This document shows, in pieces, positions 47,899-60,800 of a DNA stretch of 64,000 bases. Position numbers and translations under genes: made by a program. Source of the DNA: Scatophagus argus. Its lineage: Eukaryota; Chordata; Actinopteri; Scatophagidae. The stretch spans positions 3,650,055 through 3,714,054 of the forward strand of contig NC_058508.1 in the NCBI RefSeq assembly GCF_020382885.2. The letters run 5' to 3'. The notes beneath the pieces are model-generated. The model saw only the letters and a list, made by a program, of their open reading frames with translations, did no database searches and was not told the origin of the DNA. Position 1 is the first letter of the stretch; every line of letters begins with the position of its first letter.

Positions 47899-48039
47899 CA
47901 ACCAACAGGGCTGTAGCGCAGTGTAAATGCCAGTAAATGTTGTTTGCCCGCCTCTCAAATTCTAAGTGCAAATTTAAGTGCAAACAGCAACCCACCACCC
48001 ATTCGTGACATGTGGGATTTATAATAAACAACACCTTGG

Positions 48040-49850
48040 CATTAAAGCAAGATGGCACAACACTCTCCTTCAAAAAAAGTTGACATCTTCGGTTTGTTGT
48101 CTGATTCAAATAGTAATCTGTCAAAAAGAACCACAAACAAGTAGATGCTTATGAGCATATCATCAATATCTTTTTGTTTTTTAGTTTTAACCATCCAGTT
48201 TTGCTTGATTTAGCTTTTAGCAGGTGCTGCATCACGTGCTGGTAGATTTTTTTTTTAGAGATGATAGAAAAGTGAGGGAGAAACTCAGCATGCAAGATAA
48301 GAGACAGAGACACACTGAAATGTGTATAAGAAGTGAAATGGACTGAAGATATAAAAAAAAGAGGAAAGAGGAAAAAGAGGGTGACCAAAAGGTGATGAGA
48401 GGAAGCAGAAGAATGGTAAGGTCTAGTTTATAGTTGACAAATCTTTTAATACAGGATGTAACATCATGTAAAAACAATCATGTTTAACTCCCTGGTTAAT
48501 TAGAGACAGCATGTACTTACATCTGTTTTTCCATTTTCCACACTGTTTATTGGTTAAAAAGACAAGCCTGCATACTTTTCTTTAGTTTGAGAGGGAAAAT
48601 TGGCATGTGTGTACTTATGCTTAGCCCTCAATCTAGTCAACCCTGTTGACATTTAAATAGGTGTGTCTGTTGTTTACAGATTGTAAAATAGTGAGAACAG
48701 GTCATGTGTTTCCACTACATCTGAAATGTTTAAACTAGACCCGTGAAACAGTCAGAGGACAGGATCAACACCTAGACTGATGGTCCAACATTTGAATGAG
48801 TGAATATCAATTAAAGCAATGTGATAAACAGAGAGAATGAGGGTTAGGGTCTTCATTTCTAACCCTAAGGTTTGTTCAAGAGGGACATCTGTTCTTTGAA
48901 ATGTCAAATGTTAAATGACCTGTTGTGATTGGTCCAGACTTTACACATGATAGGAGCCTAACAGTCTTTATTTTATTTTAGTCTTTATTGTGTATGTAAT
49001 TTTGAAAACTTTAAATGTTTCATTTAGAGCACCTCCTAGTACAAGGTGTTGTTAGTCCTGCCCTGTTTTTAGGAATTTAGTTTGTTACAATTCTCCTTGA
49101 TTTTCCTTTCTTTGATATTTCAGATGGGTGTAGACGGACTAGTACGCGAAGGGTGTGTCTTTATGAGCAGAAACTCATGTTGGAGTTGGAAAATTTACCA
49201 GTTAGAATTTCATTATTGTTGTTTTGGTAGTCCTTTGTCATTATTAAGTTCTCCTCCCAGTCATCACAGGAAGTAATTTCCCTGGTTTCACTGAGATCAA
49301 TGATGGGGTATTCCTCGAGCATGCTCTGGCTGCTTGTTGCAACACTTCACTTGATGTGCTCTTTTGATTTGAGGTTAAGAGACTTGTTGCAACTTGTGTA
49401 ACACAGACTGGACATGCACAACTAGTTTTTCTTTTTTCATGATACTCTTTTCACAACAGGGATGTAAGAAACAATTTCCTTCTCCCCACACGTGAGCTAA
49501 GTGATCTGTTCCTGTAAATTGATGATGCTCTGTCATGACAATACACATTATAGGTAGGCGTTTTAGCTGTAATGAAACTGCTGTCATCAGTGGTGGCGGT
49601 TTTGTCATATTTGCCAAGTCAGGATTAACCGTCAACCCATCCTTAACATGCAACAGCTAATTACTGAAGATGATAACGTCATGCTTCTGATAATTTAGCA
49701 GCCAGTCAAAATGGCTGTTCATACATTAAGCTAGTTCTAATGGGAGATTTACAGTCATTGCAGTCATTGCTAGGTGGCTCCACAGATTGTGAACGGTGAT
49801 TTTCAGGTCACTTTAATGCTAAACATTCTATTAGCTTAGGCAAATAGCTT
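48040..49850. other. Intergenic DNA between retsat and the actinoporin-like loci
   Basis: No gene or clear mobile element was seen. Small telomere-like inverted motifs (GGGTTAGGG at 48841 and CTAACCCTAA at 48859) are present. The plus- and minus-strand frames here have no domain. Confidence 0.4.
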
Positions 49851-49853
49851 TTC

Positions 49854-50458
49854 TTAGTCATCACTAATTTGCACCTTCATGACAGGTTCATAGCAGTTGG
49901 ACATTGTGGTCATGATGGTAACGTTTTTGCTTTTGTGAGTGAGAGGGTCCCCCTTTGCTTTGCCCCTGACAAACGTAGTGTCCATATTCTTCGACATCTC
50001 ATAAAAGAGATCACGATTACACTCTTTACTGCTGTCAAACACTCCCACTGCATACTTGTTTGACTTCACGTTGAGGTCGAACAGCACTCTGAACATGACA
50101 GCTACTTGCTCAGGGGCTGCATTTGTAGAATTAATGAGAAGATCATAAGTGAAGATGTCAACAGATCCTCGTGCTGTGTATGGAGTCTTGGTGAACAACA
50201 CCGTCCCAGATTAGGATGGTTTCATTTTAGAAGGCAAAGGAACGGTGCAGTGTACATCCTGGACATAAGAGGACAGAAACATGTTTAAAAATCAAAGACA
50301 GATTCTGATACATAAGGTAGGAAATGCTAAATATTATTTAGTGTTATAAAATTAGCAGTTACCTGGGGTTGCAAAGAGTGTAGTTACAAAGTCATTTGAA
50401 ATCTCAATTTTCACACTTTCCCCCTTCATAATGCACCTGTTCCCAGATGTATAACTTA
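49854..50458 (-). pseudogene. Actinoporin-like (pore-forming family) gene copy, degraded
   Basis: The minus strand carries two blocks similar to the intact gene at 53290-53947. One is an exon-2-like block (49854-50258) with the family pattern [10 protein letters not shown] and YAVGVFD. The other is a shortened exon-1-like block (50363-50458). Four breaks are visible: the 5' coding start found in the intact copy is not present; a one-base length change shifts the frame in the exon-1-like block; the frame does not carry through at the exon junction; and an in-frame TAA stop sits at 50211-50213, where the intact copy has a Ser codon. The rest of exon 2 stays open. It is most likely a pseudogene, though a shorter product from an internal ATG cannot be excluded. 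Confidence 0.72.
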
Positions 50459-51792
50459 CTGTCACAGCAGATGACAAAGGGAAAACAACACAAACAAAAT
50501 GACAAAACAGAAAATAATGAATTTTCTAAGGTGAAAATTGCACCTGCGAGTTCCACTAAAATACAAAAAAAAAATGACTCATGCAGTTGAGACCAATATC
50601 ATGACTGACTCAAGATCAGAGCAAAGCATTCGCACATCATCTAGAGATCTCAAATAACATGCTCAATGTAAACTATGTCTGAACTTTTACAAATCTTAAG
50701 GCATCATGGTCCTGGTCCTGGCCACATGGTCACTTGTCACCATGTGAGGGACCTTTAACATGTCCTGCTGGGCCAGACCCTCTGAAGTGAAAGGACTTCA
50801 TTATTTAAAATGTATCTTGTGTATCATGAGATGAAAATAAGTTCCTGTTTGATATAATTTTAATGGTCTCAGTGCGAGAAGTGCAAAGGTTTAAGTGAAG
50901 AAATGCTAAAGACATTTATATGTGATATTTCTGAACTCTGAACTTCTCCTGTCCCTGCTCCAGAGACACACTCCCCTTCCTGCTGTTATTGTCTTTAGAT
51001 ATGCACCATGATGACCAAAAGATACCCAAGCAGAAAGAATGCCAACTTCCAGTTAACATGTAAATACGAAGTGCTTAGTTCTGGTTGGATATTTAAGGGA
51101 AACACAAAGACATGGTCTTTGAGGTTTTCTGCTATCTTCAGACCTCCAATGTTCTGCATGTAGCCATATCTATTTCAGGTATGCTATGTGGTATTCTTGA
51201 TTAATATCTTGCTTGAATGATCTGTTGACTGTTTGATTATTTTTAGGATTACCTTAGGAATATAGTTTTATTAATTGTATGTCTGTTTTGCCTGTAGTCT
51301 TGCCTTGCTGAGATTCCTTATCTAGCAGGCCTAAATGCTTTGATTCTTTGAATCACTGAGTTTCTAGACTTTATAGTTATATAGTGAGTATCAATGGGTG
51401 CTATAATAAAAAGATTGAGTGTTATGTTCTGTAACTGCTGGACCGCTGAACATCTCAACCCAGGGCTCGGGCTATTTCCCATGTTTCGTAGCTTGTTGGA
51501 TAGCTTTAGACCTAAATCTCCTATCCCTATTTAACCAGACTTAGTTCTGTTGGACAGAACCTGTTTCTTAGGGGGTGTGCTACTGATAATGGTTAACAGT
51601 TAAGTTCAACATAGTAGACATTTTACAAATTGGAGTCAGATTGATTAAAATTATTATCTCGCATAAATCTCATTCAAGCACCGGAAAGACAGAACCCGCA
51701 TTGGGGGAACTCGGTACAAGCCGAGCTCTTGATTTCAATTATTTTAATATGATGTATATTAATAATATACAACAAGGAAATGTAGTGAAGAA

Positions 51793-51829
51793 AAGTTTAC
51801 TTTTCTTTATTTTAAAGAAAAGTAAACTT
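51793..51829. repeat. Perfect 16-bp inverted repeat with 5-nt loop
   Basis: AAGTTTACTTTTCTTT (51793-51808) and AAAGAAAAGTAAACTT (51814-51829) are exact reverse complements around ATTTT. It could be a small hairpin RNA or a palindromic remnant. No family recognised. Confidence 0.9.
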
Positions 51830-52354
51830 CCTCCAAAAACATACAACAAAAAGAACTCTTCTTGTGGTTCTGTCGCTACTCTCAAACTGGAAGATTACAC
51901 CTCATATGTTATAGAAACATGCACTGACACTTCTTAGAGCACTTCTGTTGAACTAATGCATGAGTCAGATTAAAGCAGTCCTAAAGGGTCTTCTGCCAAG
52001 CTCACAATTTTACAGTGAACCATTTGGGCAAGCTGTTGACATTTATATCATGTTTGTACCATATTTTTTATTACAAGAATGGATGGAATGATGGAATCAT
52101 CCAGTTGAATTAAATGGTTAGGTTTCATTTGTGGTGTGGTTTCCCTCAGGCAATATGCAGCAGCTTTGATGAATGTATCAGGGATAGATTCTTCTTCTTC
52201 TTCTTGGGCAAGCTAGTGGTTGCCTAGAGCACAACGAGCCGAAGATGTGGAGGAAGAAGAAGATATGTTTGATTTCAGACACTCAATCGAAAATATGCAT
52301 CAGTGTGAGCCTAATGGTCAGTTTTGATCAGAGTCTACAGGCTGACTTTTCATG

Positions 52355-52415
52355 GGGGTTAGGATCAGAATCAGAATCAGAAATACTTTATTGATCCCTG
52401 GGGAATCTGGGTTTG
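52355..52415. repeat. Dispersed fish repeat (CAGAATCAGAATCAGAAATA type)
   Basis: ATCAGAATCAGAATCAGAAA followed by TACTTTATTGATCCCTGGGG is a pattern seen in many teleost repeats, probably the 3' end of a retroelement. A shorter related fragment is at about 57188-57202. Confidence 0.55.
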
Positions 52416-53289
52416 AGGATGAGACTTGCTGTAAAATCATTAGGAGTCCCTGACCTCACTGTAGCCCAAAAACAACAAAAACCTTTTCCCTATGGCTGTA
52501 GCTTTATGTCGAAAATACTAAAATAAAAGATGCATAACAAATACATGTTCACACACAGCACAGTTATGTTTATTGAGCTTTAATTTAGAAACACTTTTCA
52601 AACATAAAAAATAGTTGTATTACAATCTCACTTTTGACAAGTAACAGAACACAGGCCTGGAAGCAGCTGCAAGATTCAGACAGATGGACCAAAGAGAGAT
52701 GCAGTGCAAGTTAGCACATTGTTACTAACATCAAACGCAAAGAGAACGTGTGTTAATCTGATTGCTGTTCCCACAGTATACTCTCATAGTGCAGGACCCT
52801 GTGCAACTTGTGTAGTCAGTATACATTGTCACCTGGCTCTGAATGAGAATGTGATTAGTTTTTGGTCATAAACAAAAATATTGGGCATATGAAATACCTG
52901 AGAGGAAGAGTTAAGACTGAACAAAGTTGTTACAGTTCATGGTTAGGGGATGTGAAATGATACTGTTACCGTTACTAGACACACATAATTGAAAAAACAC
53001 TAATAGATCTGCACAGCTGACATGAAGACAAGATTAACATGAAAAATATAATAACAGATTAATACAGAAGCAACAAAGATATTGCGGAAAATACAGTAAA
53101 GGATATCTGACATTTCTATTGTATATTCTCTGTTTACAATGCTCAGAAACAGCATTTAAAATTGGCCATGGTACATTACAGAATTAGAGGTTCAATTACA
53201 AAATGAATTTTGTTACATATTAGACTATTAGCATGAAATCACCCACAAAATCTGAAAGCTGAACTCACAACTTTCACACCAAATTTTTC

Positions 53290-53947
53290 TTAGTCTTCGC
53301 TCACTTGCACCTTCATAACAGGTTCGTGACAGTCTGACATTGTGGCTGTGATGGTCACATTTTGGCTTTTGTGACTAAGACTGGGGCTGTTTGCTTCACC
53401 TCTGACAAAATTTGTGTTTTTATTTTTGGACATCTCACAAAAAAGATCACCATTGCATTCTTTGCTGATGTCGAAGATTCCCACTGCGTACGCATTTGAC
53501 TTCTGTGTAAGGTTAAACGGCACCTTGTACATGACAGCTATTTTTGTGGAGGAGCTTTTTGTAGAGATATTGAAAAGATCGTAAGTGAAGACGCCCACAG
53601 ATCCACGTGCTGTGTAAGGAGTCTTGGTGAACAACGTCTCCCCATCTGAGGACGGCGCAATGCGAGATGGCAAGGGAACAGCGCAGCATCCACTTTGAAT
53701 GTGCACTCTAGAAACAGAAATGGTTAAAACATTTTAATGACATGAGAACAAATTTAAAACTACAATAGAATATAATGAGAAGTGTTTGTAGTTACCTGGG
53801 GTTACAAAGAACGTAGTTAGAGCTTTCATTTTTAAGCTCAACAGTGCACTTGCGTTTCGTCGGTATTATTTTTGCAATTTTTGATCCAATTGAAATTGCT
53901 ATTTCAGTCATTTCATCAACAGTCTCCACATCTTGCAGAAAATCCAT
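53290..53947 (-). CDS. Actinoporin-like protein (pore-forming toxin family member), intact
   Basis: Member of the actinoporin/sea-anemone-cytolysin-like superfamily that fish also carry; family members bind membranes and can form pores. The role of fish members is poorly known. Two coding exons, 53796-53947 and 53290-53707 (minus strand), join in phase 2 across GTAACT and TTCTAG sites to give 189 residues. The N-terminal 30 residues are acidic then aliphatic, as in the family's amphipathic helix. The core has the [23 protein letters not shown] and YAVGIFD patterns. A loop that is aromatic-rich in anemone members lacks those aromatics here. There is no signal peptide. An acceptor just upstream (near 53965) implies a 5' UTR exon. 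A minus-strand poly(A) signal lies at 52569-52574. Start codon chosen as the first ATG in the exon that keeps the helix. Confidence 0.84.
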
Positions 53948-54796
53948 ATCTTCAGTATGACCTCCTGATAGACAGACAACACAGAAAAGTCTCTTAATGC
54001 AGTTTACATTTGTAGGTTATTAGCAGTCTAGCACTCACTGTCACTTAGAGCTGCCCAAGGTGGTTTTAAAATGAAGACATCCGCAAATACTGTTAATGAC
54101 AGTTAAATGATTTAGCTAAGAGGCTAAATTGCAGCAAACCTTTGGCATTGCTCATTGCTGTTTTACTTAATATAGGAAGAGGAACTGATAGAGGTAACAA
54201 ACTTTAATTTATCTGGTATAATGTTTATGATTCTGAATCTTAGTTTATTGTGCGAACGTGCTAACATAGCTAATTAACAGTAGAGCTGCATGGTATGAGG
54301 AAAATGTACATTGTGCAATATCACTGTCCAATACCATGATGACCTTATATTGAAGTGCTCATGTTAGCTCTCTTGCTGTTCCCACTGTGCTACTTAACCA
54401 TCGCCACTAAACTGACAACAATAGATCAGAGGGCTTGCAGGGGCTTCATCTGATTGGCCAAAGGTCAGAGTTTGAATACATGATACATTTAAGTAAAATG
54501 ATTTTTTTCTTATTCATTGTTTAATGCTGTGTATTGCTTGATGACAAGTAAAATACAGTTTATCAGTCAGCAGTACCTTTACCATTTCATTTGGTTCAGT
54601 TTGGTCAAAAACAAAAGTACTGGACAAATTAAAAGATTTCACCTGATAATGGTGCTAAATGAAAAGTAAACAATTCGGCACTAGTTTCGACCACACGGTT
54701 GAACTAGAGAAATCAAGGGATCCCAAGTCCAGATGCCGTGATATTTTCACAGGATTAATATAAACTTGTGCAAAAACATGCACTTTAAATTAATTG

Positions 54797-54895
54797 GCTG
54801 CTCTACATTGCCCTTAGGTGTGTGTGTGTGGCTGTCTGCCTTTGTGTGTCAGCCCTGAGATTGACTGGTGACCAGTCCAGGGGTGTAGGGTGGTC
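54797..54895 (+). mobile_element. Partial copy of the SINE-like repeat seen at 5351
   Basis: TTGGCTGCTCTACATTGCCC, GTGTGTCAGCCCTGAGATTG and ACTGGTGACCAGTCCAGGGG match the middle of the 5351-5682 element. Confidence 0.65.
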
Positions 54896-55979
54896 CATAT
54901 AGTATTGTCAGGTATCACTGTATATGTTTAGTAAAGTACATACTGAGGCATCTATAACAATAGATGCTTCATCATAATGTTTCATTTTTTGGTAGTAAAT
55001 AAAGTGTAATGTATTTTCTCAGAATCTCAGGCAATTATGTATGTATAAATGTAGTTAAACAGTATTATGAATGCATTATAATGCACTATGAATGCTCCCA
55101 AAAATATTTTACAGGCCGATCATTTCCTTTCTTAATTAGCGATTTGATTTAAGATGTTTACAATTAAAAACTAATACCCTGATGTACAACAGGCCAGTTA
55201 AACATGCAAAATGTGAAATCTGGGCAAACATATAATTAAAGTTAAAAAATAAAGTTTCTAACACTGAAATAGCAACTGACCACTTGGGTTTAAAATGAAC
55301 TGAATTAATTCATGTTTTCCCATCTATTACCATATTACATATTTCTAGTCAAGAAAACTATTAGGACATTATTAAGTAAGCATGGACCCATAAAATCAAT
55401 TGACAACAGGGCAGATATCTGAAATATTTAACATCCTAATTCAATATGAAGTTTGCCTAGTAGCTGCAGGCAGCAGTACAGTGGAAATACCAGCTTAGAT
55501 TCCTGTAAGAGATATTCTGATGTGATGAGAAGCATGATGGTACAGAGTCTTGTGTGCTCAGACCTACCTGGCTCTTCTTAGAGATGAACGCCTCTGAGGG
55601 ACAGGTAAGAGCTCAGACTGTCCTGTCAACGTTGACTGTTATATTCTTATATTTGTGATGGAGGCCAAAACCTGCTCCTCCTGGAAAGCATACACACATA
55701 GCACCTGTGGGTGTCACTAACAGTTTTGACAGCTTAGTCATTTGTAAAGTCCCTTTGTGCCCATTGCACAACTTATTTTATATGACAAGCATTGATGCAT
55801 ACCAGAAATTGGAAATTGGAAACTACTGAAATTATTTGAGAAAACTGAAAGCACAAACGCAATAACCATGGGATGTGGTGTGAGTCACAAAATTGGTCTC
55901 AACTGTAAAAAGAAGAAAATGCAGCTTTTTAATGCAGATCAAGAATATGCATTTAATGGCACTGGAGTGATTTATCCTC

Positions 55980-56060
55980 TGGGGTCATTACAGTCAAAAA
56001 TATAGTCAAAATATCATTTGATTCCATCTTTCCAATGGTTGTTGAGATATTTTAGACTTT
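55980..56060 (-). repeat. Short inverted fragment of dispersed repeat family A
   Basis: ATTTGATTCCATCTTTCCAA and TGGTTGTTGAGATATTTTAG match the family A core read in reverse. Confidence 0.4.
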
Positions 56061-56199
56061 CATTGTTTTCAGACTTGTATTCCTCAGTAAAAACGGTGTG
56101 TTCTCAGTGTTTTCATCACAACTCACACTCAATTCCGCTGTAAATACTGTTGCCATCCCTGTCACTGTTAAAATCTTTTTTTTTTATCTTGGTTGTTTT

Positions 56200-56340
56200 T
56201 ATATTTATATAGTGTTGTTTTATATTTATAGTATTACGTATTTTGTAGGTGATTTGGCTTATGCCGGGACCAGGGAAACTAATTTCGTTCCACCTCATGT
56301 TTCTACATGTGTAAAATGACAATAAAGCTCCTTGAATCCT
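56200..56340 (+). repeat. LINE-3'-end-like repeat
   Basis: GCCGGGACCAGGGAAACTAA, TTTCGTTCCACCTCATG and TGTGTAAAATGACAATAAAG resemble the 3' UTR end of a fish non-LTR retroelement. No coding part remains. Confidence 0.45.
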
Positions 56341-57818
56341 TAAAAAGCTTGACATAACCTTTTTTCACTGCAACAGTAGGTTACTGTCCAACACCTGTAA
56401 ACAGGCTTTGATATGTAAAATCAGCTGAGTTCTTGTTTAAAGCCACAGTAGGCAGTTTATTCTTGGTGTATTTTTTGGCTAAAGTTTCCTAATAACCAGT
56501 CAGCATATTGTAATTGAAACGGTCTGAGAGAAACCTAAACATCTGCATTTCCTCTTGGCTCTGTTTCAGGTCGTTTCAGGGAGAAGGTATTGTTATTGGT
56601 GGTTCAATAAATGCAGATGGGCGTGCATGTACTGTCAGATGGTGAACGCGTAACTGAGTAGTGGAAAAACCTGCATTTAACCTGTAATTTTTGATCCCTC
56701 CTCTGCCTACAACGGTTTATACCAGAACACACAGGTGTGAACATGTTGCGACTGTGTGTGGGTGCTGTAGCAGCCGTGCAGCCTTTTGCTGGCACAAAGC
56801 TGACAATATCCAACTTCCTCCTCCGTGTTATTCAAGATGAGTGTGACCGTTCTTTATACATTACATACATTATACCAGTATAAAAGAAAACAGCTAACTT
56901 CTCTGAAAGTCTCCTTTCATGTTTGCCCACGTGCAACAGCACATTTTAGCTTTCAGTCTTCAGGGGCTTTTCAGCATTTTGTCTTTGTGTTCCTAATTGT
57001 GGGCAGCTCATTTTTACATGGAACGAGTAACTAAACAAGACATAACAACAAAGGCATATTAATTTGCGCCTGGGCATATAACCATGTACTTCAAAGCATC
57101 TGGGTCAAGACAAGATGAAGACATCACCATTGTATAAGAAATTGAGTACAGATATTTCACAATGCATCAGTGTGTTCACATTTCACTCAGAATCAGAATT
57201 TACACTCCTCAACATAATAGGAGAGTTAGCGACTATGCTTCCTGAGACCAAGAATGACCCAACAGTAACCTAACCCAAAGCACACACTAAATAAATTAAA
57301 CCTAAATAGTCCCTTAAAAAAGTTAGCTGTGTTCTTGTGTCTGTAACGGTCACTTTTCCTAACTGCTCTAATTTCAGCCTCTGGACAAACGATCAGATTT
57401 CACATAATCAGGTAACTCCACATTAATTTCACTTATGCTGACAGGTTATTAATGTAAGGGCTCAAACTGCTGAACAAAACATACAAGCTCTGCAGGAATG
57501 TGATTCAAAATAAATGCTTATTTATATTTACTACATGCTATTTATATGTTTGCTTTATATCCTAACAACATCTATTGTGATTCTGATCAAGACACAGTAG
57601 TGTTGAAATCTTCCTCCATTTACACTCTTTGAGTGTGAAAGTCAGGGAGCGCACTCGTCTTCTTTCACACACAGCTATGTAGAAATGGGGTCTAAGCTTA
57701 TTGTCATCAACATGTCAATCAATATGACAAGTGTCGTGTGAATGAAATGTCATTGTGATAAGTTATGTCTCTAAATTAACTGAAAGTTCCACACAAAATT
57801 TAAAAAACAAAGAAAATT

Positions 57819-60800
57819 TTAAGGTTTAAATTTAAGGTTGCAGCCGATCTTCTTTTTCTCCTCCTTAGCTTCCAAGCCAAAGATCTTTCCATCAGGCTGC
57901 TTCCTCCATGTCAGCTTCATGTCTTTAATCAGGCTGTGGAGCTTCAGTGTCCGACTGAGCTGTGAAGCACAAACACTGCAATTTATTCTTTATTACAGAA
58001 TATACAAGAAGAGCAAAGGTGAGAAGGAAAGATCTACGGTGTACCTATTTTCTGTTATTTAGCGTAGCTGTATTGTGTTGTATTAAACTGAGAATCCTAT
58101 TTGTACTTGACCTCTCTGATGAACCCATTTCACTCTAGTTACTGTTCCTGCCAGCAACGGTCCAGAAGATCAGTGAGTGAAGGCCAGTTTGCACAGTTTG
58201 CCAGCCAGATTGTATTGCGTGTGCTACAGCGCCACCTAGTGACGGAGGCAGCATTGGAAACGTCTTTACCAAATCCCAAACCTCTGTTGTTAAACATTTC
58301 TTTTATGCAATTTGTGTTTTAGTTCCAGCTTACAGTATTGACTCAGTTTTCATGGAGTCTCAACAGGGGATTGCAATGCGGTATTAGAGTTATCTCAGAG
58401 ACCTGTGGTTTTGTAGTGATTGAAGTCCCATTCGTTTTTCCAATAATCAATGTTATGTGACTCAAAGTTAGAGCTGTTCTACAGCTCAGTCCAGTACAAA
58501 AGAAACAGTACAAAAGATTAAGAACTGTAGTAGAAAATAACTGGTTCTTTGATTTAAAAAAAATTGGAAATACAAGCTTATTCACACAAAAATTTTGAAG
58601 TATCCATTTATCATTATTACTCTTGAAGTTCATGCTGGCAAGAAACATCCAATGACAAAGTGTATAGGTGGGAAACATGCACAGTGAAACAATTCACCAT
58701 GTTTTGCTCTTAACTGTAACACTGAAGTCTCAAAGCGTGAATCCAAAAAATTATTCTCACAGTTTTCTTCGGGCTGTATGGAGTTTATGTTTATGAAATG
58801 TTTTATCTGCCCTGCAAATGGAGCGGTTGTGTTTTTGCCGATATAAATATAGTCTTCTTATAACTACATAATAATTATAATAGTTAGAATTTATTTCCAA
58901 TGCAACACTCAGCCATCTGGTTGCTTTATTCACTACTATTCATACATAAGCACAGCATGGGAGATCTTATCATTATTGCTTCTTATTATTACCTGCTGCA
59001 AAATGGCTTCTCCTGCATCCTCCAGCTTCACAGAGGAATCCTTTGCACTTAATTTCACCCTCACCACCTGTCGCTTCAGTGACACTTTTAAAAGAAATGT
59101 AAAGTAGTTATAGAAGTTTTAAAGTAGTTCTGTGCTATTCAGCAAAGTACTGAACAAAAATAATCTTAAAAACGTATTGTTATCTCAGATTTGAAGCTTA
59201 AAGCTCACCAATACTGCAGACAAAGTATAATTTTGTAGTACATGCTTTGTCTTCCCATCGGCCTTGATGTAAAAGTACACAAGGAGTGTTGTCATTTGGT
59301 TCATTATTATCAGTATTCCAATGTGTGAATGAAATGTGGCTCCCGTCAGACCACTTCCACGAGTCTCTGTAGAGGCCGATCCATGTGTGTTGATTCTGGA
59401 CCATCGTCTTCAGCTGGTCATTCTCAGATTGGTTCCTCACACTGGCCAGGTCAGTGTGGTGTTTCCTGCAGTAACTCTGAGCCTCAGTCCAGTTCTTGGA
59501 CTCATTCACAAGGATGAAGCTGGGAGAGGACACTGTTGCTTTATTCCCTATTTATTTTTCAGCAAAATTTTAAAAAGTTAGCGATGAATAGTTAGCAACA
59601 TGAATAAATGTCTGAACAATACTACAATACAACTATAATATTTGCTTTTTTATTTTACATGCCTACTGCCTACTGTCTTAGCCAAAAAAAATGTTAAGGT
59701 TTACACAGTTTTACTAAAAGCTGCACTAATCAATATTTACATATTATTGATGAATCAGATGAATACATATAATGTAAAAGTTGTAATTCATAATTCCCCT
59801 CAGCTTTAGGGAAGTTTCTGTCGACTTTGGAGCATTGCTTTGGTCATCATCCAGTGCTGTGGATGTAACTGTGACTGTGTCTGAGCAGAGCTAGAGTCAG
59901 TCTGCTGTATGTGCACAGTGATATGGACACACTGTTGAACAACACAACAAAGTAGGTCACAGCTGTATCACAACAGACATAAAAACTAAAAATGCGGGAC
60001 CCAATGACACTGAAATGTCACTAATGAAGACAGGATGATATGCTTTTAGCTAACAAAAATAAAATAACTCAAATTTGATGAAAACTGATGTACATTTTCT
60101 TGAAGAAATTGGTATAAAAATGTATTAAGATGATAATAATATGTTAGTGTTGTGCCATTGTGTTGATTTGCTGTGTCCATTGTATCATCCAGTGTGTAGT
60201 ATTTAGGGGCAGAAATGGATTATGATATTCATATTTTTGTTTTCATTAGTGCATAATAACTAAGAATCATTGTGTTTTTGTTATCTTAGAATGAGCCTTT
60301 CATATCTACAGAGAGAGGTCCTTACTTCACCATGTTTCTACAGTAGATCTGAATGGACAGACCAAAACTGCCTCTTGAGAGGGACTTTCCATAGGGGACA
60401 GTGAGGTGAGGGGTGTTCAGTTCTTTGCAATTTGCAACTGCACCACTAGATGTCACTAGATCCTGCACACTTCACATTTAAAGACTTGGTTAGTTTTTTA
60501 ACTGAATTAAAGGTACTTTAAATAGGAAAACACCAGGCATGCTATCATAATCAGACTGCTGCTGTAAATGAAAAGACATTGTGAGCCAATGGTGCCTGAA
60601 CTTTTGCGTAGAGGTAAACATTTAATGCAGCAAGCAGCAAGTAGCCAGTGCAGCATGCGACTGATGTTAAAGTAGTATTAGCAGTCATAATGTGCTTTTC
60701 TTACCATTGTAGCAAACAAATGGGGCTTCATATTTGCAGTTTCTGTCATTCCATAAGCCGTCATTATCCATTCCTGCACAGTTCTCATATCCTCCAAAGT

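Larger units (their letters stand above)
50460..52560. other. Intergenic DNA between the two actinoporin-like loci
   Basis: Contains a 16-bp perfect hairpin at 51793-51829 and a dispersed repeat at 52355-52415. A plus-strand frame at 51641-51937 has no domain and spans the hairpin. No gene was recognised. Confidence 0.4.
53970..57815. other. Intergenic DNA between the actinoporin-like gene and the lectin gene
   Basis: Holds a SINE fragment (54797-54895), a repeat-like segment at about 54270-54450, a family A fragment (55980-56060), a LINE-3'-end-like repeat (56200-56340) and a repeat-like block from 56440 (TTAAAGCCACAGTAGGCAGT). A possible non-coding exon with donor-like sites lies near 55565-55605 but is not supported. 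Confidence 0.4.

Noticed and set aside
48841-48868. Interstitial telomere-like repeat
   Set aside because: Only one or two TTAGGG-like units on each side; too short to call a telomeric remnant.
51641-51937. 98-codon plus-strand frame across a hairpin
   Set aside because: The palindrome itself creates part of the open frame; the protein is low-complexity with no domain.
55560-55610. Possible small non-coding exon with donor-like sites on both strands
   Set aside because: Donor-like motifs exist, but nothing links the segment to the neighbouring actinoporin-like or lectin genes.
59329-59581. Plus-strand frames of 62-81 codons
   Set aside because: Shadows of the second C-type lectin domain exon on the minus strand.
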